Shown: positions 1 through 9,427, counted from the first letter of the stretch. The stretch: DNA of 64,000 nt from Bacteroidota bacterium (GCA_018266835.1 JAFDZP010000001.1:1-64000); one strand, 5' to 3'. Translations and numbers: made by a program. The notes: generated by a model not told the origin, from the sequence alone.

Positions 1-1865
1 GGAGTTACGTTTACCTGTCCTCTTTTTAATGTTAATGCTCTCGGACCGTTTGTTGATTTTAATGAATCAGCGCCCGGTGCTCCGGGAGCTTTGAATGCCC
101 AAACATCCCATTGACCAACAACTGAGTCAGTTGCTGCACCTGTATTTGTAAATCCGTTAGCAGCTAAAATATCATCAAGAGCGCCTAACGTTGTTGTGAT
201 TGAATTTTGACCTGCAGGAATCGTTAATCTTCTTGTCGGTAATGAAGCACCGAAAATGAATTTATAATTTGCAGTAATTGTTGCTGTATCCCATGTAATT
301 GTCACAGGAGTTGTTGAACCCGGGAATGTAACAATTCTTGCACCTGCTGTAGGTGTCTGAATATTGAATGGGCTTAAAGCATTTAAAGAAATTGTAACTG
401 AACCAACCCATGTCTGGAATAATGTTGATGCTGATGCATTCTTATCATCCATCCATGCAGCATATAATTTACCGTTACCTGAAGTTACGCCAATGTAATC
501 ACCCATTGTGTTTACGCCCGGTAATAACTTTGGTTTGAAGTTGTGGTCTGCAATTTTTTGGTCTGTCCATGTGGTACCGCCGTCAAGTGAACGTGACATA
601 TATACTGTACAAGAGTCACCTGAAGATGGAAAATCTCTGTTATCATAATAAACTACGTTTACGCCGCCGGCTTCGTCAACTCTAACGCAAGGGAAGAATT
701 GTACTTTTCCGTTATTAAGTGCATCCTGGTTTACTCTGATGTTTGGTGACCATGTTACACCGCCATCTGTTGATCTGTTTAAAATAATATCAGCGTCAGT
801 TCCTGCAGGTGCTAAGTTAATTTGTGATGTAACAATATAGATATTGCCATTTCTGGGTCCGCCTGATTTATCGCAATCTATTCTTGGGAAACCGTTTGTT
901 CTGATACCCCATCCGTTGAATGAAGATGAACGTGAACCGTTATCATCGCAAGCATTTTCAGTAACTGTGAAATTCAATCCGCCGTTAGTTGATTTAGCAA
1001 AACCGATAAAATCTTCCGTAAATGGTGAAGAAGAAATACCTGCTGTCCAGGTCACATAAACTTGTCCTTGAGGACCTGTTACAACGTCATGTCCTTGTGC
1101 ATTATGTCCTGTTGGTGTTGCATTTAAAACTATTGGTGTTGACCAGCTTACGCCGCCGTCTGTTGTTCTGGAGAATCTTCCGTTACCGGGAGTTGTTCCG
1201 AAGCTTGTCCATGCCATGTACGTGTTACCATAGTAAGGACTGGCAGGTGCGTTGTCTGAAGTTGCTAAATTCTTATCACAGTTAGCATCTAAAACAACAT
1301 CAAAAGTAGAAGACCAAGTTACACCTTTGTTAGTTGAATAATTTGCACCCATACCTTTCAAACCGCCGAAGTTGGTTGTAGATGTTAGGTGTGTAAATAA
1401 AAATCTTCCGTTCTTATCAATTGCAGGACCTGGATCTCCTCTTTGGTCTGCCTGACTTGGAGCGCCGAGTGTATCAGTACCGTACCATGATGTTCCTCCA
1501 TTTGTTGAAACATAAGTACCGGCATTGATAGAAGCGCCGCCTACAATATTTTGTGAAGCTACATATAAAATTTGGGGGTTAACCGGGTCTCTTGTCATGT
1601 AAATTTCGCATTGTTGGTTTAGCGAAGGATACACTCTGATACTTGGGTTAATAACGAGAGTTTGTTGTGGTGTGTAAACAATTCTCGAATCTGTAGATCT
1701 TTGTTCTATTCCAAGATCAGTCGCAACAGGGAGCTGCGCGCCGTTCTTTTGTGCTGCCATCATCTGAGGATTGAAAGACCACCTGGGGCTTTCATCCGTT
1801 TTTTGACCTGTGAAATACACAAAGCCAATGATAACTAGTGAAAAAAGTAATATTAACTTCTTCAC
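1..1865 (-). CDS. Secreted Asp-box (BNR, sialidase-like) protein, C-terminus cut by window edge
   Basis: The minus-strand frame from a GTG at 1865 stays open to the window edge, about 621 codons, so the gene is partial. An AGGAG-like ribosome site precedes the GTG. The product starts with Lys-Lys and a hydrophobic signal peptide. It then carries about six Asp-box motifs of the form S-T/D-x-G-G-x-T/S-W (for example STNGGTSW, STDGGVTW), the signature of sialidase-like beta-propellers. From about residue 498 it has a module ending in KSTNGPRALTLKR that closely matches two tandem modules in the protease at 11986-14922. By analogy with the other secreted proteins here, a T9SS sorting tail probably lies beyond position 1; this is inference. 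Asp boxes do not prove sialidase activity, and no substrate can be named. Confidence 0.88.
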   Translation of the reverse strand, partial: MKKLILLFSLVIIGFVYFTGQKTDESPRWSFNPQMMAAQKNGAQLPVATDLGIEQRSTDSRIVYTPQQTLVINPSIRVYPSLNQQCEIYMTRDPVNPQILYVASQNIVGGASINAGTYVSTNGGTSWYGTDTLGAPSQADQRGDPGPAIDKNGRFLFTHLTSTTNFGGLKGMGANYSTNKGVTWSSTFDVVLDANCDKNLATSDNAPASPYYGNTYMAWTSFGTTPGNGRFSRTTDGGVSWSTPIVLNATPTGHNAQGHDVVTGPQGQVYVTWTAGISSSPFTEDFIGFAKSTNGGLNFTVTENACDDNGSRSSSFNGWGIRTNGFPRIDCDKSGGPRNGNIYIVTSQINLAPAGTDADIILNRSTDGGVTWSPNIRVNQDALNNGKVQFFPCVRVDEAGGVNVVYYDNRDFPSSGDSCTVYMSRSLDGGTTWTDQKIADHNFKPKLLPGVNTMGDYIGVTSGNGKLYAAWMDDKNASASTLFQTWVGSVTISLNALSPFNIQTPTAGARIVTFPGSTTPVTITWDTATITANYKFIFGASLPTRRLTIPAGQNSITTTLGALDDILAANGFTNTGAATDSVVGQWDVWAFKAPGAPGADSLKSTNGPRALTLKRGQVNVT

Positions 1866-1968
1866 GGTTTCTCCTTAAGGTTTAATTTAAATTAACAAAG
1901 TCAAATTAACTCATTCGGATTTTAAAATCAATTATGAACAAGTTACAAGTGTAAGAGTTTTTAGGACT

Positions 1969-2952
1969 TTAGGATTGATTTTCAAGAGCATCAAGCTCGT
2001 CAAGTTTATGCTTTGAATGTTTATTGTAGAAGTAAACTGATATTACCCCAACAACTACTGCAAACCATAAAGTGGCTACGCGAATGATAATGGTTGATGC
2101 AGCGGAAACATCTTTAGGAATTTTTAAGATAATTAAAAGTCCGGTGAGAGATGCTTCTGTAACACCGAGTCCTCCCGGAAGCATAGCAATAGCCCCGACA
2201 AGAGTTGAGAAGCAATAAATAAATGATGCGGTAAGCAGACTGGTTTCTATATTTGAAGTAGATGAGAAAATTTTTAATACAAAATAAAATCCGCCGCATT
2301 CAAATCCCCAGGCAACAAAACTCATTAAAATAGCAATCAGAAGTGGTTTTATTTTTACTAACTGATATATACTTTCATAGGCGACATGAATTTTGTGAAC
2401 ATGTTTTGAGATGAATTTTATCTTTTCTAATGAATCTATAATTGCTAACGAAAGCTTTTGAAAGCTGAGAATTAAAGTTACTCCTATGAAAAATATTCCA
2501 ACTCCTATGATAATAGTGCGACCATAATCAAAAAAATATGCTCCGACTATACATATAATTATTATTGAAATAAAATCAGTGATTCTTTCGGCAATGATTA
2601 TTGGGGCAGATTTTGCAATAGGCGTTCCGGTTTCTTCTTTAAGCAAATAAGATTTTAAAACCTCACCCATTTTCCCGGGAGTAACACTCATTACAAATGC
2701 AGATAAAAAAATTTTGAAGCTAAGAAGAGGTGCGACTTTTATTTTTAAAATTTTAAGATAATATTCCCACTTAAAAAATCTTGCTACGTAATTTAAAAAT
2801 GAAAGTGAAAGTATAACAGGAAAGTACCACCAGTTGAATTTTCCTAAAGCAGTTACCAGCTTATCAAAATCAGCATAGAGACTGATACCTAAAAATATCA
2901 GCGCCCCGAATGCAGCTGAGAGTAAAATTTTCTTTTTGTATTTGGAAAACAA
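1969..2952 (-). CDS. YbhN/UPF0104-type integral membrane protein (lysylphosphatidylglycerol synthase TM-domain family)
   Basis: This 327-residue protein has about eight hydrophobic segments and the conserved motifs of the LPG_synthase_TM/YbhN family: TPGKMGE at residues 91-97, AERITD near 121, and LPGGLGVTEA near 258. Family members are inner-membrane proteins; some are flippase domains of lipid aminoacylases, while stand-alone ones have no settled function. The start is a TTG one base after the maf stop codon, followed by a Lys-rich N-terminus leading into the first membrane helix, which fits translational coupling. It is the third gene of a proS-maf-ybhN-like run. No aminoacyl-transferase domain is fused or adjacent, so lipid aminoacylation is not implied. 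Confidence 0.85.
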   Translation of the reverse strand: MFSKYKKKILLSAAFGALIFLGISLYADFDKLVTALGKFNWWYFPVILSLSFLNYVARFFKWEYYLKILKIKVAPLLSFKIFLSAFVMSVTPGKMGEVLKSYLLKEETGTPIAKSAPIIIAERITDFISIIIICIVGAYFFDYGRTIIIGVGIFFIGVTLILSFQKLSLAIIDSLEKIKFISKHVHKIHVAYESIYQLVKIKPLLIAILMSFVAWGFECGGFYFVLKIFSSTSNIETSLLTASFIYCFSTLVGAIAMLPGGLGVTEASLTGLLIILKIPKDVSAASTIIIRVATLWFAVVVGVISVYFYNKHSKHKLDELDALENQS

Positions 2953-2953
2953 A

Positions 2954-3541
2954 TCAGATTACTTTTTTAATTGTACTGTAAAGATTTACAAGCGGTAGTC
3001 CCATTATATTATAATAGTCACCGATAATTTTTTCAACAAAAAGGCAGCCGAAATCATCCTGTATCCCGTAAGCTCCTGCTCTATCCAATGGTTTAAACTT
3101 ATTCACATAATAATTAATTTCTTCATCGTTAAGCTTTCGGAAAACTACTTCAGTCTTTTCATATGAAAATTGCTCTTTGCCGTTCTTTGTATTGATAACA
3201 TTCAATCCGGTATAAACGTAATGTTTCTTTCCGCTTAGCTTTTTCAGATATTGTTTTGCTTCTTTTAAAGTAGCAGGCTTATGAAGGATTGTATTACCTA
3301 TAAGTACAATAGTATCTGCACCTATTATTATTTCGTTTTTATAACCCTCAGCAACTATTCTTGATTTCTTTAATGCATTTATCTGAACAAGCTTAATAGG
3401 ATTATACCTTGCGACTTCCAGCTCTTCAGATTTACTGTCAATAATTTTATGCTTTAATCCAATCTGTGTTAATAAATTTGCTCTGCGCTGAGACTTCGAT
3501 GCAAGAATATACTTTGCAGCTAATATTTTTTTTAGAGACAT
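2954..3541 (-). CDS. maf: Maf-family nucleoside triphosphate pyrophosphatase
   Basis: The 195-residue product has the Maf/YhdE fold signatures: ILASKSQRR near residues 12-20 (phosphate-binding loop), GADT with the catalytic Asp at 76, a Lys-Pro pair at 88-89, and DRAGAYGIQ at 153-161. Maf proteins hydrolyse non-canonical or pyrimidine nucleoside triphosphates and are linked to septum arrest. The DRAGAYGIQ motif resembles the dTTP/UTP-hydrolysing YhdE branch; that substrate call is inference. The ATG overlaps the proS stop by one base (TAATG), so the genes are coupled. Length is typical of the family. Confidence 0.93.
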   Translation of the reverse strand: MSLKKILAAKYILASKSQRRANLLTQIGLKHKIIDSKSEELEVARYNPIKLVQINALKKSRIVAEGYKNEIIIGADTIVLIGNTILHKPATLKEAKQYLKKLSGKKHYVYTGLNVINTKNGKEQFSYEKTEVVFRKLNDEEINYYVNKFKPLDRAGAYGIQDDFGCLFVEKIIGDYYNIMGLPLVNLYSTIKKVI

Positions 3542-5244
3542 TATTTTAGAAGCTCTTGAAGTTTGTTCATTAAATCATCTTTTGAAATAATATGTCTCTC
3601 GCCCGTCTTTCTTATTTTAATCTCAACGTTGCCGTTCTTTAAATTCTTTTCGCCTAAGATAACATGAATTGGTGTTCCAATTAAATCAGCATCTTTAAAT
3701 TTAAATCCTGCAGATATTTCCTTTCTGTCATCATATAAAACTTCAATTCCTTTTTCATTAAGTTCATTATAAACCTGTTCCGAGTAACTTACTACGCTAT
3801 CGATATTCGTATTTGCACAAATAAGCTGTACCTGGAAAGGAGCAATTTCACCGTTCCAGATTATTCCGAACTTATCGTGATTCTGTTCAATGTGCGCAGC
3901 CGCAATTCTCTCAACTCCGATTCCGTAACTTCCCATGATAATCGGATGTGAGTTTCCCTGCTCATCTAAAAAAGTTGAACCGAGAGCTTCAGAATATTTT
4001 GTGCCTAATTTAAATATGTGCCCGACTTCAATTGCCTTAGTAATTCTTATCTTATCTTTTTTATCAGTCGTAAGCTCGCCGTCTTTTACTGTTCTTATAT
4101 CATAGTATTTAATTGAAGGTACATCTCTTTTTAAATCAATATTCTTAAAGTGATAATCGTTTTTATTTGCTCCGCTGATTAATTCATCTGCATCTTCTAA
4201 TCTTAAATCTGCAATAACTGAAATTTTTGGGTTAGAAATTTTCAAGGGACCTATAGAACCTGCATCTGCACCGCTGATTGACATAAGTTCTTCAGGATGT
4301 CCGGGGCGTATATTCTGCCCAAAGATATTCTGAAGTTTAGTTTCACTGACTTCATCATCTCCGCAGACAAGTGTAAGTACATATGAATCGCCGTTCACAA
4401 ATAAACGTGACTTTGCTAACCTTGTCCAGTCGCTTTCTGTTCCGACAAATTTTGCAAGCTGCTCAATTGTTTTTATGTCCGGTGTATGAAATTCTTCGGG
4501 TTCAAGATTGGAATTCTTTCTTTCAACTTTATCAATGTAAGAAACTGCAACTTCTATATTGGAGCAGTAAGAATTATTTTCAGTTACTACAATGTTGTCT
4601 TCGCCTGCATCAGATTCAACCATGAACTCTTCTGAATCGCTTCCGCCCATTGCACCGCTGAAAGCAGTAACGACATAGAAATTCAATCCGCAGCGTGTAA
4701 AAATATTACGATAAGCCTGCGCATGTTTCTCATATGATACATCTAAAGCTTCCCATGTAGAATCAAACGAATAAGCATCCTTCATAGTAAACTGTCTGCC
4801 TCTCAATACGCCTGAGCGTGGACGTGCTTCATTTCTGAACTTAGTCTGTATCTGATACCAGATCTGTGGTAAATCTTTATATGAAATTAAGTTGCTCTTC
4901 GCTATTGTTGAAAAAACCTCTTCATGAGTCGGAGCAAGTACAAGCTCTCTGTTCTTTATTCTGAATATTGTATCACCGTAATCTTCAAGTCTTCCGGTTT
5001 GACTCCAAAGTTCGTTAGGGGAGAGTGCGGGAAGGAAAAATTCCTGTCCCCCGATTGCATTCATTTCTTCTCTGATAACTTTTTCAACTTTTTTGAAAAC
5101 TCTGAGACCGAAAGGGAGATAAGAATACACGCCTGAAGTAAGCTGGCGGATCATTCCGGAACGAATCATTAATTTGTGTGAAGTGACAACTGCATCAGCA
5201 GGCTCTTCTTTGATAGTCGGTAAAAAAAACTGTGTTAATCGCAT
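3541..5244 (-). CDS. proS: Prolyl-tRNA synthetase, bacterial type with editing insertion
   Basis: The product attaches proline to tRNA-Pro in the cytoplasm. Bacterial-type ProRS features are clear: the N-terminal MRLTQFFLP, SGVYSYLPFGLRV (motif 1 region), RNEARPRSGVLRGRQF with FTMKDAYSF (motif 2), an insertion of about 180 residues matching the YbaK-like editing domain, then GSYGIGVERI (motif 3) and a C-terminal anticodon-binding domain. I place the start at the ATG at 5244, where the family consensus begins (567 residues). The frame extends upstream to 5295, but those 17 residues are not conserved. No clear Shine-Dalgarno is visible. It heads a proS-maf-membrane protein run. Confidence 0.95.
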   Translation of the reverse strand: MRLTQFFLPTIKEEPADAVVTSHKLMIRSGMIRQLTSGVYSYLPFGLRVFKKVEKVIREEMNAIGGQEFFLPALSPNELWSQTGRLEDYGDTIFRIKNRELVLAPTHEEVFSTIAKSNLISYKDLPQIWYQIQTKFRNEARPRSGVLRGRQFTMKDAYSFDSTWEALDVSYEKHAQAYRNIFTRCGLNFYVVTAFSGAMGGSDSEEFMVESDAGEDNIVVTENNSYCSNIEVAVSYIDKVERKNSNLEPEEFHTPDIKTIEQLAKFVGTESDWTRLAKSRLFVNGDSYVLTLVCGDDEVSETKLQNIFGQNIRPGHPEELMSISGADAGSIGPLKISNPKISVIADLRLEDADELISGANKNDYHFKNIDLKRDVPSIKYYDIRTVKDGELTTDKKDKIRITKAIEVGHIFKLGTKYSEALGSTFLDEQGNSHPIIMGSYGIGVERIAAAHIEQNHDKFGIIWNGEIAPFQVQLICANTNIDSVVSYSEQVYNELNEKGIEVLYDDRKEISAGFKFKDADLIGTPIHVILGEKNLKNGNVEIKIRKTGERHIISKDDLMNKLQELLK

Positions 5245-5331
5245 TGAATTATTTTGATAAGCATTCAAAATAACTTTATATATTTGGTAATTCAATTCAG
5301 AAATAAATTACGGGATTTGTTCAGAGATAAG

Positions 5332-5453
5332 TTAAACGCAAAGACCGCAAAGTTTGATGCGAAGTTCTGCAAAATTTGAAGTATTTATTTAAGTAAAACT
5401 TCTTTGCGTTTAATAAATATTTAATTCAAAGTTGTAGCGCACTAAACCTACAA
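5332..5453. repeat. Inverted repeats in the divergent proS / 5529 intergenic region
   Basis: TTAAACGCAAAG at 5332-5343 is matched by its reverse complement CTTTGCGTTTAA at 5402-5413, 58 bases apart. A second dyad, GTTGTAG at 5430-5436 with CTACAAC at 5447-5453, follows. The first arm continues into a second CGCAAAG, a short-repeat style common in intergenic DNA. They could be operators of the divergent promoters or a folded leader; the sequence alone does not decide. Confidence 0.4.
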
Positions 5454-5528
5454 CTTGCAACACATAATACTGCGTTGTAAAAAAAATAAATTTTGGCTAT
5501 TGTGATAAAAATCAATTTAAAATAATTT

Positions 5529-5987
5529 ATGAGCTCTGCATACCTACACATTCTGCTTAACCATATCCCCGTTATCGGAACAGCGCTTGCAGCATTTGTA
5601 CTTCTTTGGGGTTTTTTCAAAAGAAGCGATGAAATAAAAAAACTCAGCCTTGTTATTCTTTTTCTTGTTACGCTGGTAACGATTGTTGTCTATACTTCCG
5701 GTGATAATTCAAAGGGAAGCGTTGTGAGTATTGAAGGTGTTAATTCCGATTTTATAGACGCTCACGAAGAATTTGCCGAGAAGGCATTTATTGCTTCAGA
5801 CGTAGTAGGAGTGCTTGCATTGACTGCACTTTTTATTTACAGAAAACCTAAGCATATCCCTATGTGGGTTGCGATTGCTTTTTTTGTACTAATACTTGGA
5901 CTCAACGGAATGATGGCATGGACGGCGCATCTTGGAGGTATGATAAATCATACTGAGATAATGGGTATATCACCTTTGAAAAAGTAG
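5529..5987 (+). CDS. Small four-helix membrane protein with conserved histidines (unknown function)
   Basis: I do not recognise a characterised family with certainty. The 152 residues form about four transmembrane segments. Histidines sit at or near helix ends: H7 and H12 in LHILLNHIP, H79 in DAHEEF, and H134/H141 in AHLGGMINH. That layout resembles small membrane cytochrome or DUF2231-like proteins that bind haem or a metal through His pairs, but ligand binding is inference and there is no CxxCH motif. It is transcribed divergently from proS and converges on the SDR gene with only nine bases between the stops, so it is probably a single-gene unit. Confidence 0.8.
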   Translation: MSSAYLHILLNHIPVIGTALAAFVLLWGFFKRSDEIKKLSLVILFLVTLVTIVVYTSGDNSKGSVVSIEGVNSDFIDAHEEFAEKAFIASDVVGVLALTALFIYRKPKHIPMWVAIAFFVLILGLNGMMAWTAHLGGMINHTEIMGISPLKK

Positions 5988-5996
5988 AATAAAATA

Positions 5997-6704
5997 CTAT
6001 ATATTACCTTTGATTGGTCTTATTGTAATATCTTCTATTACAACTTTTTTGGGCTGGTCAAAAATACTTACTACAATCTGAGCGACTTCATTAGGAGTCA
6101 TCATCTTGCTTGCATATTTTTGTCTGGTCTTGCTATCCCACATTGCTGTTTCAGTAGGACCGGGCAGAACATTAGAGACTTTAATGTTTAAATGCCTTAC
6201 TTCTTCCCTTAAAGAATTTGTTAGCGCAAGTAATCCCGCCTTTGATGCAGAGTAAACTGTGCTGTTTTCAAAAACATGGGTAGCTGCAATTGATAAAATG
6301 TTGATAATATGTCCTCTCTTATTTTTAATCATCTGAGGAAGTACATATTTCATTGCGAGAAATGAACCGCGGAGATTGGTATTAATGATGTTATCGAAAT
6401 CGAATGATTTTGTTTCCAGGAATGATTTGAAAGATGTAACTCCCGCATTATTTATCAGGCAGTCTATCCTTCCGTATTTTTCTCTTATCCTTTTGGCAGT
6501 TCCTATTATGCTGCGCTCGGAGAGCATGTTGCATACAAACGCAGTTGCTTCTCGGCCTGCGAATTTTATCTCGCTTGCAATTGCTACAAGACGTGATTTT
6601 CTTCTTCCTGTCACAACTACTATATGCCCGGCTTTGGAAAATTCATTTGCAATTTCTCTTCCAATTCCGGTTGATGCTCCTGTAACCCAGATAACTTTTT
6701 GCAC
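5997..6704 (-). CDS. Short-chain dehydrogenase/reductase
   Basis: A 235-residue classical SDR. The cofactor motif TGASTGIG lies at residues 8-15, NNAG at 85-88, and the catalytic Ser138, Tyr151 and Lys155 are all present with normal spacing. RR at 34-35 after the second beta strand suggests a preference for NADP(H). SDRs of this kind reduce or oxidise a small alcohol/ketone in the cytoplasm; no substrate can be assigned, and neither neighbour gives a pathway. It is distinct from the fabG further along. Confidence 0.88.
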   Translation of the reverse strand: MQKVIWVTGASTGIGREIANEFSKAGHIVVVTGRRKSRLVAIASEIKFAGREATAFVCNMLSERSIIGTAKRIREKYGRIDCLINNAGVTSFKSFLETKSFDFDNIINTNLRGSFLAMKYVLPQMIKNKRGHIINILSIAATHVFENSTVYSASKAGLLALTNSLREEVRHLNIKVSNVLPGPTETAMWDSKTRQKYASKMMTPNEVAQIVVSIFDQPKKVVIEDITIRPIKGNI

Positions 6705-6805
6705 TGCAAAAATTTAATTGCAAAATTTGATTGATAATACAAAAATAGTTTTTCAATTATCAATTAGCAATTTGTTTAAAGCGGACAAGTAATTATTTAA
6801 AAAGA

Positions 6806-7141
6806 TTAAATTGTTCTTAATATACTTTGAACCTCGCTAACTGAAATATTTCCTGTTTCCGATTTATCGTAAATTGTTAAAAGATATATATCAGATAAAT
6901 CCTCTTTCAGACTAAGTTCTATATAATTGATTACTCGGAATCCTCCACTTTTTCCTTTAGATTTACTTTTGACCTTTAATCTGATTTTATATAAATTTTT
7001 CCCTAGAGGTGTACCAAAGTTAGCTGTGTATATTATATCTTTTTGGAGCTTTAATAGATCTGATTTTAAAGATGGGAATTTTTTTGACAATCTTTTTACT
7101 TCCTTTTCAAATCTGGAAGAAGTGAAAAAATTATAGTGCAT
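6806..7141 (-). CDS. RelE/ParE-superfamily toxin of a type II toxin-antitoxin pair
   Basis: The 111-residue basic protein has the RelE/ParE pattern: an N-terminal F-x-K-E-V-K-R-L-x-K-K-F helix, LGKNLYKIRLKV on the core strands, GKSGGFRVINYI with the conserved Gly-Gly-x-R, and a final DIYLLTIYDKSE strand. Such toxins are ribosome-dependent mRNA endonucleases or gyrase poisons; which one cannot be said. Its ATG lies 11 bases inside the end of the upstream antitoxin-like gene, the usual antitoxin-first coupling. Confidence 0.8.
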   Translation of the reverse strand: MHYNFFTSSRFEKEVKRLSKKFPSLKSDLLKLQKDIIYTANFGTPLGKNLYKIRLKVKSKSKGKSGGFRVINYIELSLKEDLSDIYLLTIYDKSETGNISVSEVQSILRTI

Positions 7142-7343
7142 TTAAAACTTCAGCTAAAGTTTTCAATTTTTTTTTACCATTTCTATGTTGCTCGACTTCT
7201 TGAAATGATTTTTTAATATCGAGTAAAGTTTCTAGCTTCTTGATTTTCTGAGAATAGGATTTGTTAACCCTATTCCAGTCTTTTTCTGAAATAACAACTG
7301 ATTTCCTCTTTCCGTTTATATCTGTTATATATTCTATATTCAT
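7131..7343 (-). CDS. Putative antitoxin partner of the RelE/ParE-type toxin
   Basis: A 70-residue charged protein upstream of and overlapping the toxin gene by 11 bases. The N-terminal half reads as two short strands (NIEYITDINGKRKSVVIS), as in Phd/StbD-like or other small antitoxins, followed by a Lys-rich helical tail that could wrap the toxin. I cannot match it to a named antitoxin family; the assignment rests on order, overlap and size. Antitoxins usually repress their own promoter, which would lie in 7344-7400. Confidence 0.7.
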   Translation of the reverse strand: MNIEYITDINGKRKSVVISEKDWNRVNKSYSQKIKKLETLLDIKKSFQEVEQHRNGKKKLKTLAEVLNAL

Positions 7344-7415
7344 GATTTTGCTTTGTTCTTTAAAAATAATATAAAAAGAGAAAAATTAATTGAAAAGGGA
7401 ATTGATAAGCAATAA

Positions 7416-7449
7416 AATCTCGTTAAGATTACTCTATCTTAACGAGATT
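7416..7449 (-). terminator. Rho-independent-like terminator of the methylmalonyl-CoA mutase gene
   Basis: A perfect 14-bp stem (AATCTCGTTAAGAT at 7416-7429 against 7436-7449) with a 6-base loop begins 7 bases after the mutase stop codon. Read on the minus strand it is followed by TTTATTGC, a modest T tract. It separates the mutase from the toxin-antitoxin pair. Confidence 0.75.
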
Positions 7450-7456
7450 ATTAATT

Positions 7457-9016
7457 CTACCCTTTGTATTCTCCCCATACACTTCTCAGTGCATTGGAAA
7501 TTTCACCTATGGTAGCATAGCTTTCAATTGCCTCAAGGAAATAGGGGAGCAGGTTTTCACTCGTCATCGCTTTTTGTTTTATCACTTCAAGCTGAGCTTT
7601 AACTTTTTCATTATCTCTTTCTGATTTCAGTTTTTTGATCTTTGCAATCTGAATATTTCTAACTTCATCGGAGATTTTATTTACTTCGTGAATCGGTTCA
7701 TTCTTAGTTGTGAATTTATTCACACCGACAATAATATTATCACCTTTCTCCAATCCAATCTGAAAATTATATGAATTATTTTCTATTTCGCTTTTCTGAT
7801 ATCTTACTTCAATTGCCTTGGTAGCTCCGCCCATCTCTTCTATTTTATGAATATATTCCCAGGCTTTATCTTCAATCTCATTTGTAAGATGCTCAACAAT
7901 GTATGAACCGCCCATTGGATCAACAGTATCTGCAACTCCGCTTTCATAAGCAATTATCTGCTGTGTTCTTAAGGCAGTCTGTACTGCTTCTTCAGTCGGA
8001 AGTGACAACGCTTCATCTTTTCCGTTTGTATGCAATGACTGGCATCCGCCCATTACTGCAGCAAGCGCCTGCATTGTTACTCTTATAATATTGTTATCGA
8101 TTTGCTTATCTGATAAAGTCGAGCCGCCCGTCTGCGCATGGAAACGAAGCTTCATGCTGTTCTCATCTTTCGCATGGAACATATCTTTCATTATCTTTGC
8201 CCATATTTTTCTTGCTGCTCTGAATTTCGCAACTTCTTCAAGGAAATTATTGTGGGCGTTAAAGAAAAATGACAAACGTTTTGCAAATTTATCCACATCA
8301 AGACCCGAGCTTATTGCCTGTCTTACATATTCAATTCCATCCGATAAAGTAAAAGCAACTTCCTGCACTGCGTTTGAGCCTGCTTCTCTTATATGATAGC
8401 CCGATATTGAAATTGTATTCCACGAAGGTAAGTTATCACTGCACCATGAAAAAATATCGGTGATAAGTCTCATAGATTCCTTCGGAGGATAAATATACGT
8501 GCCTCTGGCAATATATTCTTTCAATACATCGTTCTGAATCGTGCCGGATATTTTCTTCAAGTCCGCATTCTGTTTCTTTGCTATTGCTACATACATTAAT
8601 AATAGCAATGATGCAGTTGCATTGATTGTCATCGAAGTTGTTACATCTGCGAGTTTTATTCCATCGAAGAGAGTTTCCATATCTCTCAATGAATCTATCG
8701 CTACACCGACCTTACCAACTTCACCTTCGGACATTTTATCATCTGAGTCATATCCGATCTGCGTTGGTAAATCAAATGCAACGGATAAGCCCGACGAGCC
8801 GTTTGCTATTAAATATTTATATCTTTGATTTGATTCTTCTGCTGTTCCGAAGCCTGCGTACTGACGCATTGTCCAGAATTTTGAACGGTACATTGACTGG
8901 TGCACGCCGCGTGTGAAATCGAATGTGCCGGGATTTGCCTGCTGATTTGTAGATGTTAGATATTCAGGAAAAACAATTCCTGAATCTGTTTTGAATTCTT
9001 CTTTGCGATTAGCCAT
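7457..9016 (-). CDS. mcmA1: Methylmalonyl-CoA mutase, catalytic subunit without B12 domain
   Basis: The 519 residues cover only the TIM-barrel substrate domain of methylmalonyl-CoA mutase, which interconverts (R)-methylmalonyl-CoA and succinyl-CoA. From known family numbering, Tyr53 (RQYAGF), Gln161 (GTIQND), Arg171 and His208 (SGYH) sit at a constant offset of 36 from Tyr89, Gln197, Arg207 and His244 of the Propionibacterium enzyme. All four are conserved; isobutyryl-CoA mutases change the Tyr and Arg, so methylmalonyl-CoA is the likely substrate. The protein ends soon after GVNKF, with no cobalamin motif DxHxxG, so a separate B12-binding subunit (McmA2 type) must be encoded elsewhere. Its own terminator follows. 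Confidence 0.93.
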   Translation of the reverse strand: MANRKEEFKTDSGIVFPEYLTSTNQQANPGTFDFTRGVHQSMYRSKFWTMRQYAGFGTAEESNQRYKYLIANGSSGLSVAFDLPTQIGYDSDDKMSEGEVGKVGVAIDSLRDMETLFDGIKLADVTTSMTINATASLLLLMYVAIAKKQNADLKKISGTIQNDVLKEYIARGTYIYPPKESMRLITDIFSWCSDNLPSWNTISISGYHIREAGSNAVQEVAFTLSDGIEYVRQAISSGLDVDKFAKRLSFFFNAHNNFLEEVAKFRAARKIWAKIMKDMFHAKDENSMKLRFHAQTGGSTLSDKQIDNNIIRVTMQALAAVMGGCQSLHTNGKDEALSLPTEEAVQTALRTQQIIAYESGVADTVDPMGGSYIVEHLTNEIEDKAWEYIHKIEEMGGATKAIEVRYQKSEIENNSYNFQIGLEKGDNIIVGVNKFTTKNEPIHEVNKISDEVRNIQIAKIKKLKSERDNEKVKAQLEVIKQKAMTSENLLPYFLEAIESYATIGEISNALRSVWGEYKG

Positions 9017-9064
9017 CTTCTCAGGGTTAATTTTTCGAATTACTTTTCAAAATCACTTTTAGAA

Positions 9065-9427
9065 TTACTTAATGTCCACGCCCGATTTTAAAAACTTATA
9101 GTGTTTCTTTGATTCTTTTGAATAAAACTCGTTTGCATTAATTGCTATAATATCCCATGAGTTTTTTTCCCAGTATTTTGGCTTTTCTTTAAGCTCTACT
9201 GTGTATGTTGAATCATTAATGGTCTTAATTGTATATTCTGATTTATGTGTCGCAACTCCCAATGAATCATCCCATTTCAGATAAATATATTTTTCATCGA
9301 AACCTGCCATCTGTTTTTCGGGTCCGTTTGTATATACGAATACTTTATCTACTAAGTTGAGTTTCTTCTCGTTGCAGGACATAAGCGCAATTGATGTTAT
9401 AAAAAGTAATACTAATAAATATTTCAT
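9065..9427 (-). CDS. Small lipoprotein of unknown function
   Basis: A 120-residue protein with a signal peptide and lipobox (ALMSC, Cys18), so it is probably membrane-anchored and exported. The rest is mostly beta-strand with aromatic residues (YIYLKWDDS, KPKYWEKNSWD) and no recognisable motif. It lies 23 bases downstream of the fabG stop on the same strand and 48 bases before the mutase start, so it may be the tail of the fab operon. Confidence 0.75.
   Translation of the reverse strand: MKYLLVLLFITSIALMSCNEKKLNLVDKVFVYTNGPEKQMAGFDEKYIYLKWDDSLGVATHKSEYTIKTINDSTYTVELKEKPKYWEKNSWDIIAINANEFYSKESKKHYKFLKSGVDIK

Noticed and set aside
844-1285. Two plus-strand frames inside the partial gene at 1-1865
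   Set aside because: They lie antisense to a clear secreted-protein frame with Asp-box repeats and have no conserved features.
5245-5295. N-terminal extension of proS from the upstream ATG
   Set aside because: The 17 extra residues are not conserved in ProRS; the family starts at MRLTQFFLP, encoded from 5244.
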